Part shown: positions 14,513 to 23,247 of the stretch, piece by piece
Layout: the number at the start of each line of letters is the position of its first letter
Position numbering within the stretch: the first letter of the stretch is position 1
Assembly (NCBI RefSeq): GCF_038896935.1
Contig: NZ_JBANDC010000003.1
Location: 1 to 64,000 of the forward strand
Reading direction: 5' to 3'
Length of the DNA: 64,000 nt
Origin: Collimonas rhizosphaerae
Lineage (GTDB): Bacteria > Pseudomonadota > Gammaproteobacteria > Burkholderiales > Burkholderiaceae_D
Program-made: the position numbers and the translations under genes
The notes under the pieces: generated by a model
The model's database searches: none
The model's input: the letters and a program-made list of their open reading frames with translations, nothing else
What the model was told of the DNA's origin: nothing

Positions 14513-16062
14513 TCGCACTCTCCGGCGATCACCTGCAATACCGATTCGTCGTCGAGTTCTCCGCGCAGGTATTCACCGCAGGGTTCGCGGTCGCGCAGCA
14601 CCAGCATGCGGTCGCTGCAGCGTAGCACCTCGGGAATTTCGGAAGAAATGAACAATATCGCCATGCCCTTGCGGCACAAGGCGATGACATGGTCCATGAT
14701 CTCCTGCTTGGCGCGCACGTCGATGCCGCGCGTCGGTTCGTCCAGGATCAGCATGGCGGGATCGGTCGCAAGCCAGCGCGCCAGCAGGGCCTTTTGCTGG
14801 TTGCCGCCGGACAGGGAGCTGATAGGTGTGTCGATATCCGGCGTCTTGATGCCCAGCCATTTGACATAATCGCTGGCGATCGCCTGCTGGCGCTTGCGCG
14901 GAATCACCCGCAGCAGGCCGGCGCGCGCTTGCAGCGCCAGGATGATGTTTTCACGTACCGACAGCTCCAGTATTGCGCCTTCGGCTTTCCTGTCTTCGGA
15001 ACAGAAACCGATGCCGGCGGCGATGGCGTCGCGCGGCGAGTTGAACCGGCCAGGTTCTCCTTTCATGCGGATGCTGCCGCTGTCGGCCTTGTCCGCGCCG
15101 AACAGCAAGCGCGCAGCCTCGGTGCGGCCGGAGCCCAGCAAGCCGCACAGTCCGAATACCTCTCCCGCGCGGAAATCCAGGTCGAGCGGAGCGAGTATTC
15201 CTTTGCGCCCCAGCCCGCGCGCCTGCAGCACGATCTCGCCGCTGCCCGGTGCGCGCGCCTCTTTGTCCTCGCCGGCGATTTCCTTGCCAGGCTGCGACTG
15301 CGTGCCGACCATCTTGTTCACCAGTTCGAAACGGCTCAGTGCGCTGGCCTGGTATTCACCTTCAAGGACGCCGTTGCGCAATACCGTGATGCGATCGGAG
15401 ATCTCGTAGGTCTGTTCCAGGAAATGCGTCACGAACAGGATCGCCATGCCCTGCCCGCGCAGCTTGCGCAACACGTCGAACAGCAAGCGCACTTCGGCTT
15501 CGTCGAGGCTGGAGGTAGGCTCGTCCAGGATCAGGACTTTGGCAGAAACGCTCAGGGCGCGTGAAATCGCCACCATTTGCTGGATCGCCAGCGGATACCT
15601 GGCCAGTGCCGCGGTGACGTCGATATGGATCTGCAGGTCGCCAAGCAAGCGCTGCGCCTGCTGCTGCATGGCCTTCCAGTCGATGCCGCCATACTTTCTC
15701 GGATAGCGGCCGATAAAGATATTTTCTGCGACCGACAGGTTCGGACACAGGTTGACTTCCTGGTACACGGTGCTGATGCCGAGGTTTTGCGCGTCATGGG
15801 TGGAGGACGGCTGCACGATCCTGCCGTCGAGCCGGATCTCGCCGCTGTCGGGCGCGTAGACGCCGGTCAATACCTTGATGAGAGTAGACTTGCCCGCGCC
15901 GTTTTGCCCCATCAGCGTGTGGACTTCGCCTGGATACAGCCGCAAAGCGACATCGCTCAGCGCCTTGACGCCGCCGAATGCCTTGTATATGCCGTTGAGC
16001 TCCAGCGTCGGTGCAACGCCGTCCGCTGCCTGGCCGGCAGCGCCTGTTGCTGTTTTATTCAT
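14509..16062 (-). CDS. ytfR: Sugar ABC transporter ATP-binding protein YtfR (two ABC domains)
   Basis: A 517-residue protein with tandem ABC domains, as in all RbsA/MglA/YtfR proteins. The N-terminal domain has Walker A GQNGAGKST (about 53-61) and Walker B VLILDEPTSSLD. The C-terminal domain has the degenerate P-loop GLLGSGRTEAARL, the signature LSGGNQQK and Walker B MLILDEPTRGIDV. It energises uptake through YtfT-YjfF. It starts 97 bases after the ytfQ stop; I see no terminator in that gap, so the genes are probably one transcript with more binding protein than ATPase made. Confidence 0.9.
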   Translation of the reverse strand: MNKTATGAAGQAADGVAPTLELNGIYKAFGGVKALSDVALRLYPGEVHTLMGQNGAGKSTLIKVLTGVYAPDSGEIRLDGRIVQPSSTHDAQNLGISTVYQEVNLCPNLSVAENIFIGRYPRKYGGIDWKAMQQQAQRLLGDLQIHIDVTAALARYPLAIQQMVAISRALSVSAKVLILDEPTSSLDEAEVRLLFDVLRKLRGQGMAILFVTHFLEQTYEISDRITVLRNGVLEGEYQASALSRFELVNKMVGTQSQPGKEIAGEDKEARAPGSGEIVLQARGLGRKGILAPLDLDFRAGEVFGLCGLLGSGRTEAARLLFGADKADSGSIRMKGEPGRFNSPRDAIAAGIGFCSEDRKAEGAILELSVRENIILALQARAGLLRVIPRKRQQAIASDYVKWLGIKTPDIDTPISSLSGGNQQKALLARWLATDPAMLILDEPTRGIDVRAKQEIMDHVIALCRKGMAILFISSEIPEVLRCSDRMLVLRDREPCGEYLRGELDDESVLQVIAGECE

Positions 16063-16159
16063 CCGCTTACGATCCCGAATTTCTCATGCGAAGCCATGCC
16101 GACCGGCCAGGCATGCCCGATGCGGCGAGCGATCCGCCCGCCGCCTTTCGTAGAAAACC

Positions 16160-17128
16160 TTAGTACTTGCGGTTCGGGAATTCCTTGGCTGCCACTTCGG
16201 CCGGAAACACGCTCTCCTCGGTCGTAATGCGCTTAGGAACGGTCTCGCCGGCAAGCACCTGTTTTGCGACCTTCATGAGCTGCGGTCCAAGCAGAGGGCT
16301 GCATTCGACCGTCACGTTGAGCTTGCCTGCCATCATCGCTTCAAACGCGCCCTTGACGCCATCGACCGAGATCACCAATATATCCTTGCCCGGTTTCAGG
16401 CCAGCTTCTTCGATGGCCTGTATGGCGCCGATCGCCATGTCGTCGTTATGCGCGTACAGGACATTGATTTTCTTGCCGTCGGTTTTGAGGAAGGCTTCCA
16501 TCACTTCCTTGCCCTTGGCGCGGGTAAAGTCGCCGGTTTGCGAGCGGATGATTTTCAGTTTCGGGTTGGCGGCGATGGTTTCTGCAAAACCTGCCTTGCG
16601 GTCAATGGCGGGAGCGGAACCGACTGTCCCCTGCAATTCAACGATGTTGATGTCGCCGGCGGGCATGGTCTTGGCCCGTTCCAGCAGCCAGCGTCCGGCG
16701 CGGCGGCCCTCTTCAACAAAATCCGAGCCGATGAAAGTGACATACAGGGATTTGTCGCTGGCGTCGACTGCGCGGTCAGTCAGGATGACCGGGATCTTGG
16801 CGGCTTTCGCTTCACGCAAGACAGTGTCCCAGCCCGACTCGACCACCGGGGAAAATGCAATGACATCGACCTTTTGCGCGATGAAGGAACGAATCGCCTT
16901 CACCTGGTTTTCCTGCTTTTGCTGGGCATCGGCGAACTTGAGCGTCACGCCGGCCTGTTTCGCCGCATCCTTGATCGACGCGGTGTTCGCGGTGCGCCAT
17001 TCGCTTTCGGCGCCAACCTGGGAAAAACCCAGCACCAGCGGTTTTTCTGCATAGGCGCTGGCGGCGACTCCAAATCCCAGGCCGAGGCAAAGCGCCGCAC
17101 CCAATACTGTTCTGCGTGTCATTTTCAT
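16160..17128 (-). CDS. ytfQ: Sugar ABC transporter periplasmic binding protein YtfQ
   Basis: A 322-residue protein with a signal peptide (MKMTRRTVLGAALCLGLGFG, cleavage after ASAYA around residue 27). The mature part starts EKPLVLGFSQVGAESEWRTA, nearly diagnostic for YtfQ. It is a Peripla_BP_4 fold with ligand-contact segments such as NVLYAHNDDMAIGAIQAI and ILVISVDGVKGAFEAM. In E. coli YtfQ binds galactofuranose. It is the first gene of the operon. An inverted repeat GAAACC-AGGC-GGTTTC lies 65-80 bases upstream and may be the operator of a LacI-type regulator. Confidence 0.9.
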   Translation of the reverse strand: MKMTRRTVLGAALCLGLGFGVAASAYAEKPLVLGFSQVGAESEWRTANTASIKDAAKQAGVTLKFADAQQKQENQVKAIRSFIAQKVDVIAFSPVVESGWDTVLREAKAAKIPVILTDRAVDASDKSLYVTFIGSDFVEEGRRAGRWLLERAKTMPAGDINIVELQGTVGSAPAIDRKAGFAETIAANPKLKIIRSQTGDFTRAKGKEVMEAFLKTDGKKINVLYAHNDDMAIGAIQAIEEAGLKPGKDILVISVDGVKGAFEAMMAGKLNVTVECSPLLGPQLMKVAKQVLAGETVPKRITTEESVFPAEVAAKEFPNRKY

Positions 17129-17192
17129 GCTGTCTCCGTTTTTATGTTTTTAGATAGATAAAACGTTCGAAAGGCGCGACCATCCTAGGACG

Positions 17193-17208
17193 GAAACCAG
17201 GCGGTTTC
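17193..17208. promoter_or_regulatory. Inverted repeat upstream of ytfQ, candidate sugar-regulator operator
   Basis: GAAACC (17193-17198), AGGC, GGTTTC (17203-17208): perfect 6-base arms with a 4-base centre, in the size range of LacI/GalR operators. It lies 65 bases before the ytfQ start on the promoter side. No regulator gene is adjacent. The rest of 17129-17286 shows no gene. Confidence 0.35.
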
Positions 17209-17287
17209 AAATGAATTATTTTCTGTTTCAGATACGTGTTTGGGTATCGGCCGGCCGTCGCTGCTTTGCAGCAGATGATTTTTGGAC

Positions 17288-17319
17288 AAAAAAAAGCCCG
17301 CTAACTTCCGTTGCGGGCT
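17288..17319 (-). terminator. Rho-independent terminator downstream of acvB
   Basis: Read on the reverse strand: AGCCCGC, an 11-base loop, GCGGGCT (positions 17319 to 17295), then a run of eight T (A-run at 17288-17295 on the + strand). It ends the mprF-acvB transcript and insulates it from ytfQ. The stretch 17320-17442 between it and the acvB stop holds nothing else. Confidence 0.8.
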
Positions 17320-17442
17320 GAATCCAAACCTTGAGAGGTGTTGGAGGAGACAGGAACACTATATCGCACTGCAGCATGGCAGTCTGCTTGATTGTCGTGA
17401 TACCAGATATTCATCAATCGGATATGGCGGCTACCCGCAGCG

Positions 17443-18843
17443 CTACTTGCGCGCGGCGTCAAGAATCAGGCCGGCCAGGCGTTCGTAGTTGCCGTCGAAA
17501 TGGTGGCCGCCGCTCAGCTTGAGCAATTTGACGCGGCTGGCGTCCAGGCTCGGGCAGGCCGAATCGGTCTCCTCGCTGCCGTAGATGCACATCGCCAGCC
17601 CGGCCGGCAGCTTCGCGACTTCGGGCGGGATGGGTAAACCGTCATTGCTGGAGCTGACCCAATTGGTCAGATGGAACTGGAAATCGGCTTTTTTCCCCAA
17701 GCCCATCATTGCAACCAGCGGCACCGACGCCAGCGCCTTGCCCGACAGGCGGTTGCCGACAAAAGGCAAGACGTCGGCGCCTTGCGAATAGCCGATCAGC
17801 ACGACCTTGTCTTTTTTCCAGCGCGCCATGTAGAACTGCATCAGGCGCTCAACGTCTTTTGCGGTCGATGCCGGCGTGCGGGCGCTCCAGAAATAGCGCA
17901 GCGAATCGATGCCGACCACCGGCACGCCACGCTTCGACAATGCGTTTGCCACGTCGCGGTCAATGCCGGCCCAGCCGCCGTCGCCGCTGATCAGGATCAC
18001 CATGGTGCCGGCATCCTGGTTGTGTCCAGGCGGCGCCAGCGCAGCCACCTCCACCACCGGCAAATCGGACACTGCGGCAGGCGGCGCCTGCACCGCCACC
18101 GCCTGTTTTGCATTCAGGCTGGAATATGCCGACTTCAGCTGCGCCAGTCCATCCTGGCCTGCTGCCTGGATCAGCTCGGCGCCGCCGACACTGGCGACAA
18201 ATGCGCGGGTAACGCCGGCTTCGCAACGTGCCGCACCGGGCAGTTGCGCGTCCGGTAAAACCCGCCATGCGGCAGGCAACCGGGAAACCGGCAGCAGGTC
18301 TACGCCCTGGCCTTTTGCGCGAGCCTTGAAACGCACGCCCTCGCCTTTGCACAGCGGCTTGCGCAAACTCAGGGCAGGACAAAAGCCGAGCGAGATGGCG
18401 CCGCCGAAAGTGCCGGCAGGCGCCTGCGCCAGCATTGCATAGGCAAAGCTGGCGCCGGAACCTTCTCCCACCAGCAACGGCGGATAATATCCCGGCACTT
18501 TTTCATAAGCCTGCACGAAGCGGCTCAGGTTTTCCAGGTCGCCGTCCGGAAACGCGCAGTCGCCGCCGTCGGCATTCAGGCTGGCGAATAATTGCGGCGT
18601 GCTGATTCCTGCTACCAAAGCACCTTGCTCGGCCAGCGCACGCGCCTTCTCGGCTGCGCCCTGGTTCCAGCCGGCGTCGCCAGACAACAGCAGGACGACA
18701 CCATTCACCGGTCCCGCCGGCTGGTAGATTTCAACACTCTTGAAACGGCCATGGCTTACGCTGCGATGCGCATCGTCGGCTCTCGCGCTGCTGCCGATGC
18801 AAGCCGTCGCGCACAGCGCCAGGCAAATCATTCTCTGCTTCAT
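17443..18843 (-). CDS. acvB: AcvB/VirJ-family lysyl-phosphatidylglycerol hydrolase
   Basis: A 466-residue periplasmic protein with a signal peptide (MKQRMICLALCATACIGSSA). It has two VirJ-type alpha/beta-hydrolase halves. The N-terminal half (GVVLLLSGDAGWNQG) has a poor nucleophile site. The C-terminal half (MVILISGDGGWAGIDRDVAN, about 281-300) has an intact GYSQG at 351-355 with S353, and a C-terminal His in SGGHHFDGNY. In Agrobacterium AcvB cleaves lysyl-phosphatidylglycerol. Its ATG overlaps the mprF stop (ATGA), so the lipid-making and lipid-cleaving enzymes are translated together. The terminator at 17288-17319 closes the operon. Confidence 0.85.
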   Translation of the reverse strand: MKQRMICLALCATACIGSSARADDAHRSVSHGRFKSVEIYQPAGPVNGVVLLLSGDAGWNQGAAEKARALAEQGALVAGISTPQLFASLNADGGDCAFPDGDLENLSRFVQAYEKVPGYYPPLLVGEGSGASFAYAMLAQAPAGTFGGAISLGFCPALSLRKPLCKGEGVRFKARAKGQGVDLLPVSRLPAAWRVLPDAQLPGAARCEAGVTRAFVASVGGAELIQAAGQDGLAQLKSAYSSLNAKQAVAVQAPPAAVSDLPVVEVAALAPPGHNQDAGTMVILISGDGGWAGIDRDVANALSKRGVPVVGIDSLRYFWSARTPASTAKDVERLMQFYMARWKKDKVVLIGYSQGADVLPFVGNRLSGKALASVPLVAMMGLGKKADFQFHLTNWVSSSNDGLPIPPEVAKLPAGLAMCIYGSEETDSACPSLDASRVKLLKLSGGHHFDGNYERLAGLILDAARK

Positions 18844-21446
18844 TTACTGATGGCTCCCTTGATGCCGCCGCTGATCAGCGCGGCCGTATCGGTAAAGGCG
18901 AACAACGGCGCCAGCCCGCCCTTGCTCACCAGGTAGCGTGCTTCCCACACCGGGTCGAACTTGTCTTTGAAATTGCGCAGGCCGCGGAAATTGTAGAAAC
19001 GTCCGCCGTGCATGAACAACATGCGGCCGAAGCGCTGCCAGCGTGAAGCCAGCTGATGGTCTTTCATGCCTGACATCGGCGCCATGCCCAGCCCGAAGCG
19101 CTGGTAGCCCTGTTCCTTGAAATGCAGCATCAGCTGCGAGAACAGGAATTCCATGGTGCCGGGCGGCGCATCCGGCAATTGCCGCATCAGGTCGACGGCG
19201 ACTTCGATCCGCAAGACGTCCGGACACATCAGGCTGGCGAAAGCGATGACTTTTTGCTCGCGCCGGATTACCGCAACCGGCTGCCGCGCAATGTAAGCCT
19301 GGTCGAAACTTCCCAGCGAAAAACCCTTCTCGCGCGTGTCCTGGTCGGACAGCCACGCGTCCGAGACTGCCTTGAGCTGATCCATCAATGGCGGCACCTG
19401 TTCCACCGCCAGTATCGAGAAACTCAGGCCCTCGCGCTCGGCGCGATTGACGCCATGCCGCAGATTGGCGCGGCGCGGCCCTTGCAGGCTGAACTGATCG
19501 AGCGGCACATAAGCCTCTTCGCCCAGCTTGTACACGCGCAGGCCGGCGTCGAGATAGAGCGGCAGCGATTGCGGGCGCACCTTGTAGAACGCGACCCGGC
19601 CGCCATGACCGTCAACCAGCTCGATAAAACGCCAGATCAGCTCCGACCATTCGCGCTGGTCGCCAACCGGGTCGGATAACGCGACCCACGAGCGGTTGTG
19701 CTTGGCGAACATGATGAAGCTGTTGCCGGAGGCGGAAAACAGCAGGCTCTTGTCGCCCATGAAAGCCAGGCATGCATCCGCCGCGGGCTGCTTGCGCACG
19801 ATCTCGGCGGCGCGCTGCAACTCCTCTTCGGCGGGACGTTCGGCGACGCCGGCAGAACGCCGGAACAATTGCCACAGGCCCAGGCCCAACGCCATGATGG
19901 CGACAACCATCAAGGTCCGCATCGAACGCGGCGCGTAGTCGTCAAATGCAAATTGCCACCACATGCGGTCGGCAATGTCGATGTCGCGGTAAGCGAACAG
20001 CAGTATCCAGCCGCAGGCGGCGAGCACGCAGGCAACCGCGATCAGCCAGCCAGGCTCGAAGGTTTGCGAAAACAAGGACGAGCGCCGGTCAAACTGCTTG
20101 CGCGAAATCACCAGCAGCGAGGCCAGCAGGAACAATACGATGAATTCGGAAATGGCGATGCCCTTGGGCAGCGCCAGGATGCCGGCGATCACGGTCAGCA
20201 CCAGCGACGCCCACCACGCGGCGTCGAGCCGGTGCAGCAGGCCGCGCGCCAGGAACAGCATCGCCAGCCCGGCGACGCTGCCGATCAGGTGCGATGCTTC
20301 CACCACGAACAGGGGCACATGCAGCCGCAGCAGTTCTTCAGCGTGGCGGGTGGCCGGCGTTACACCCGACACCAGCAGCATGGTGCCGGTCACCAGGGTC
20401 AACGCCGTCAGCAGCCATGGCGACAATTTCACCGCCGCGCGCGCCACCGGTGCGGCAACGCCGGCGCGCATCTCGAATGCCGCCAGCAGGATCGTCGCCA
20501 GCAGCAGCGGCAACAGGAAATAGATGGCCCGGTACAAGACCAGGGCCGCCGCGATCTTGCTGGTGGGCGCGTGGTTGGCGCAAGCCAGCAGGATCACCGC
20601 TTCGAATACGCCGACGCCGCCAGGCACATGGCTGATGACGCCAAGCGCCATCGCAATCGCATAAAACGCGACGAAGGTCGGCAAATCGATCACGCCGCTC
20701 GGCAGCAGGAACCACAAGGTAGCTGCTGCCGCGCTCAGATCGACGGCAGAGATCAGCAGCTGGCGCAACGCCAGGCCGGATTCCGGCAAACGCAGGTTCC
20801 AGCGCCCGAACAGCAGCACGTCGCGGCGCATGCGGCACAGCAGGATAAAAGCGGCGACGCCAAGCAGCACCAGGCAAGCTAGCGCGCGCAGCAGCCAGCT
20901 CGGGATATGCGCCAGCTCCTGCACCTGCGTCGCTCCCCACAGCAAGCCGATAGCGCCGAAGGTGGTCATGCCAAGGCCGAATGCGCCGGCATTGAAGGCA
21001 ATCGCTTGCGCCACCTGGGATGCCTCGACGCCGCTGGCCGTGTACAAGCGCATGCGCACCGTGCCGCCGGTCAGCACGCCGAGCCCGACGGTATTGCCGA
21101 GTGCGTAGGCGATAAACGAGGTCAGGCCGATGGTGGTCCCTTTGACCTTGGCGCCGACGTAACGCAAGCTCGACACATCGTAGCCGGCCAGCGACAGGTA
21201 ACTGACGGCGGTCGCCAGCACTGCCAATAAAAGATTGTTGAGCGGCGTATGCTTGACCGCATGCACGATGCTGCGGTAGTGCACATCGGCAAGCAGCGCG
21301 TGCAAGGATTTGAAGACCAGCGCCCCCAGGACCAGCACCACCAGCACGGTCAGCCAGGGACGCCAGCTTACGCCCCCCGCCTGGACGGCTGGAATGGCGC
21401 CAGGCGCCGGAATATCTGTTTGTGACGGAGATGGATGACGTGCCAT
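18840..21446 (-). CDS. mprF: Bifunctional lysylphosphatidylglycerol flippase/synthetase MprF
   Basis: An 868-residue inner-membrane protein, about the family's usual length (around 840). The N-terminal two thirds has many hydrophobic segments and forms the flippase (for example GVGVFEAVILLACANHAPTSK). The cytosolic C-terminal third, from about residue 560, is the GNAT-fold synthetase that adds lysine from Lys-tRNA to phosphatidylglycerol, with GNSFIMFAKHNRSWVALSDP and MEFLFSQLMLHFKEQGYQRF. The product gives the membrane positive charge and protects against cationic peptides and acid. It is the first gene of a two-gene operon with acvB. Confidence 0.92.
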   Translation of the reverse strand: MARHPSPSQTDIPAPGAIPAVQAGGVSWRPWLTVLVVLVLGALVFKSLHALLADVHYRSIVHAVKHTPLNNLLLAVLATAVSYLSLAGYDVSSLRYVGAKVKGTTIGLTSFIAYALGNTVGLGVLTGGTVRMRLYTASGVEASQVAQAIAFNAGAFGLGMTTFGAIGLLWGATQVQELAHIPSWLLRALACLVLLGVAAFILLCRMRRDVLLFGRWNLRLPESGLALRQLLISAVDLSAAAATLWFLLPSGVIDLPTFVAFYAIAMALGVISHVPGGVGVFEAVILLACANHAPTSKIAAALVLYRAIYFLLPLLLATILLAAFEMRAGVAAPVARAAVKLSPWLLTALTLVTGTMLLVSGVTPATRHAEELLRLHVPLFVVEASHLIGSVAGLAMLFLARGLLHRLDAAWWASLVLTVIAGILALPKGIAISEFIVLFLLASLLVISRKQFDRRSSLFSQTFEPGWLIAVACVLAACGWILLFAYRDIDIADRMWWQFAFDDYAPRSMRTLMVVAIMALGLGLWQLFRRSAGVAERPAEEELQRAAEIVRKQPAADACLAFMGDKSLLFSASGNSFIMFAKHNRSWVALSDPVGDQREWSELIWRFIELVDGHGGRVAFYKVRPQSLPLYLDAGLRVYKLGEEAYVPLDQFSLQGPRRANLRHGVNRAEREGLSFSILAVEQVPPLMDQLKAVSDAWLSDQDTREKGFSLGSFDQAYIARQPVAVIRREQKVIAFASLMCPDVLRIEVAVDLMRQLPDAPPGTMEFLFSQLMLHFKEQGYQRFGLGMAPMSGMKDHQLASRWQRFGRMLFMHGGRFYNFRGLRNFKDKFDPVWEARYLVSKGGLAPLFAFTDTAALISGGIKGAISK

Positions 21447-21572
21447 GGAACCTTTATTATGCGGCCGTTCCCTCGAGGCCGGCCGCCGACTACTTTAACA
21501 GTTGTTAAGAGCCAGTTTACAAAGCAAGGTTCGCTCCAGCAAGCAATAACCGGTAAAGAACCGGCTGCAAAA

Positions 21573-21610
21573 ACAAAAAAACCGCACCAGCACAAGGCTA
21601 GAAGCGGTTT
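21573..21610 (-). terminator. Rho-independent terminator after tRNA-Ser
   Basis: Reverse strand: AAACCGC (21610-21604), loop, GCGGTTT (21585-21579), then a T-rich run (A-run 21571-21580 on +). It lies 34 bases beyond the tRNA 3' end, the expected place for the tRNA terminator. 21447-21572 is the mprF upstream region, with no gene. Confidence 0.65.
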
Positions 21611-21643
21611 CTTGTACGTTCCGAATGACTCGGAACATGTTCT

Positions 21644-21737
21644 TGGAGGAGGCGGTGGGAGTCGAACCCACGATACAGGTTTAAGCCCATATGCTTCCTT
21701 AGCAGGGAAGTGCCTTCGACCACTCGGCCACGCCTCC
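21644..21737 (-). tRNA. tRNA-Ser (GCU anticodon)
   Basis: Reverse strand, 94 bases including CCA. The acceptor stem is GGAGGCG/CGCCTCC, the D-arm GCCGAGTGGTCGAAGGC, and the anticodon stem CTTCC/GGAAG has loop CTGCTAA (anticodon GCT, reads AGC/AGU). It has the long variable arm of a serine tRNA and the T-arm GTGGG-TTCGACT-CCCAC. The base before CCA reads T rather than the G expected at position 73 of serine tRNAs. It lies downstream of lysC on the same strand. Confidence 0.93.
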
Positions 21738-21864
21738 AAACTCAAAACGGCTTTTAACAACGCCGCGTTAAGGACACGAATAATAACTTTTCATGGGGCA
21801 TTGGTCAATAACGCCACATCAAATTAACCGCTTTTTTCGTGATTTTTTTCGCGATCCGGTGCGA

Positions 21865-23115
21865 TTAAGCGCTTTCCAGCCCAAAAGCCTTGTGCAGGGC
21901 GCGCACCGCCAGTTCCATGTATTTTTCGTCGATCAGCACCGAAATCTTGATCTCGGAGGTTGAAATCATCTGGATATTGATGCCCTCTTCCGACAAGGTG
22001 CGGAACATTTGCGAAGCGATGCCGACATGGCTACGCATGCCGACGCCAACCACCGACACCTTGGACACCTTGGCGTCGCCAGTGATGTTGGCGGCGCCGA
22101 TGTGCGTCTTGACCTTCTCGTTCAAGACAGCCATCGCCTTGGTGTATTCGCCGCGCGGGACGGTGAAGGTGAAGTCGGTTTTGCCGTCGACCGACTGATT
22201 CTGGATGATCATGTCGACTTCGATATTGGCATCGGCGACCGCGCCGAGGATCTGGTAGGCGATGCCTGGACGGTCAGGCACGCCGAGCACGGTAATCTTG
22301 GTCTCGTCGCGGTTGAACGCGATGCCGGTAATGGTGGCTTGTTCCATCTTGGTGTCTTCCTCAAACGAAATCAGGGTGCCGGAAATTGCTTCTTCTTCCA
22401 ATGGCATTAAGGGGTCGGTCAGCGACGACAGCACGCGCGTCGGCATCTTGTAGTTGCCGGCAAATTCGACTGAACGAATCTGCAGCACTTTCGAGCCCAG
22501 CGATGCCATCTCCAGCATTTCTTCAAAGGTCACGGTCTTCAGGCGGCGTGCATCCGACACCACGCGCGGGTCGGTGGTGTAGACGCCGTCGACGTCGGTG
22601 TAGATCAGGCATTCCGCGGCTTGCAGCGCGGCGGCCACGGCCACCGCCGACGTATCGGAACCGCCGCGGCCCAGGGTCGTGATGTTGCCGAGTTCGTCGA
22701 TGCCCTGGAAACCGGTGATGATCACTACCTTGCCGGCATCCAGGTCTTGCCGCACCTTGGTGTCGTCGATCGAACGGATGCGCGCCTTGGTATGGGCGGA
22801 ATCGGTTTTAATGGCAACTTGCCAGCCGGCGTAGGACACCGCCTGCTTGCCTATCGCTTGCAGGGCCATGGCCAGCAAGGCCACCGAAGCCTGCTCGCCG
22901 GTGGATGCCAGCATGTCGAGTTCGCGCGGATCCGGCTGGGCGGTAATTTCTTTTGCCAAGCCCAGCAGGCGGTTGGTTTCACCGGACATCGCGGAAGGCA
23001 CCACGACGATTTGGTGGCCGGCGTCATGCCATTTGGCGACGCGCTTGGCGACATTCTTGATGCGCTCGGGCGAGCCCATCGAAGTGCCGCCGTATTTGTG
23101 GACGATTAAAGCCAT
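21865..23115 (-). CDS. lysC: Aspartate kinase
   Basis: A 416-residue enzyme that phosphorylates aspartate, the first step to lysine, threonine, methionine and diaminopimelate. It starts MALIVHKYGGTSMGSPERIK with the K-[FY]-GG-[ST]S kinase motif. The kinase domain runs to about residue 250 with GRGGSDTSAVAVAAAL. Two ACT domains follow (about 265-335 and 345-410), the second with VVGVGMRSHVGIASQMFRTL and ending INIQMISTSEIKISVLID. These bind end products for feedback inhibition. It lies 130 bases after tilS on the same strand, with tRNA-Ser downstream. Confidence 0.95.
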   Translation of the reverse strand: MALIVHKYGGTSMGSPERIKNVAKRVAKWHDAGHQIVVVPSAMSGETNRLLGLAKEITAQPDPRELDMLASTGEQASVALLAMALQAIGKQAVSYAGWQVAIKTDSAHTKARIRSIDDTKVRQDLDAGKVVIITGFQGIDELGNITTLGRGGSDTSAVAVAAALQAAECLIYTDVDGVYTTDPRVVSDARRLKTVTFEEMLEMASLGSKVLQIRSVEFAGNYKMPTRVLSSLTDPLMPLEEEAISGTLISFEEDTKMEQATITGIAFNRDETKITVLGVPDRPGIAYQILGAVADANIEVDMIIQNQSVDGKTDFTFTVPRGEYTKAMAVLNEKVKTHIGAANITGDAKVSKVSVVGVGMRSHVGIASQMFRTLSEEGINIQMISTSEIKISVLIDEKYMELAVRALHKAFGLESA

Positions 23116-23247
23116 AGGGAGTGTAGGTGGGTGCTAGAAGCAGGCGTAGTGCAATAAAAGAAAAATCAACCCTTTACTGTACCTGCAACGCCCCATTATG
23201 ACAAGTGGATTACCAGCCGAAAAGCGCGATAACGCCTATGCCTTAAA

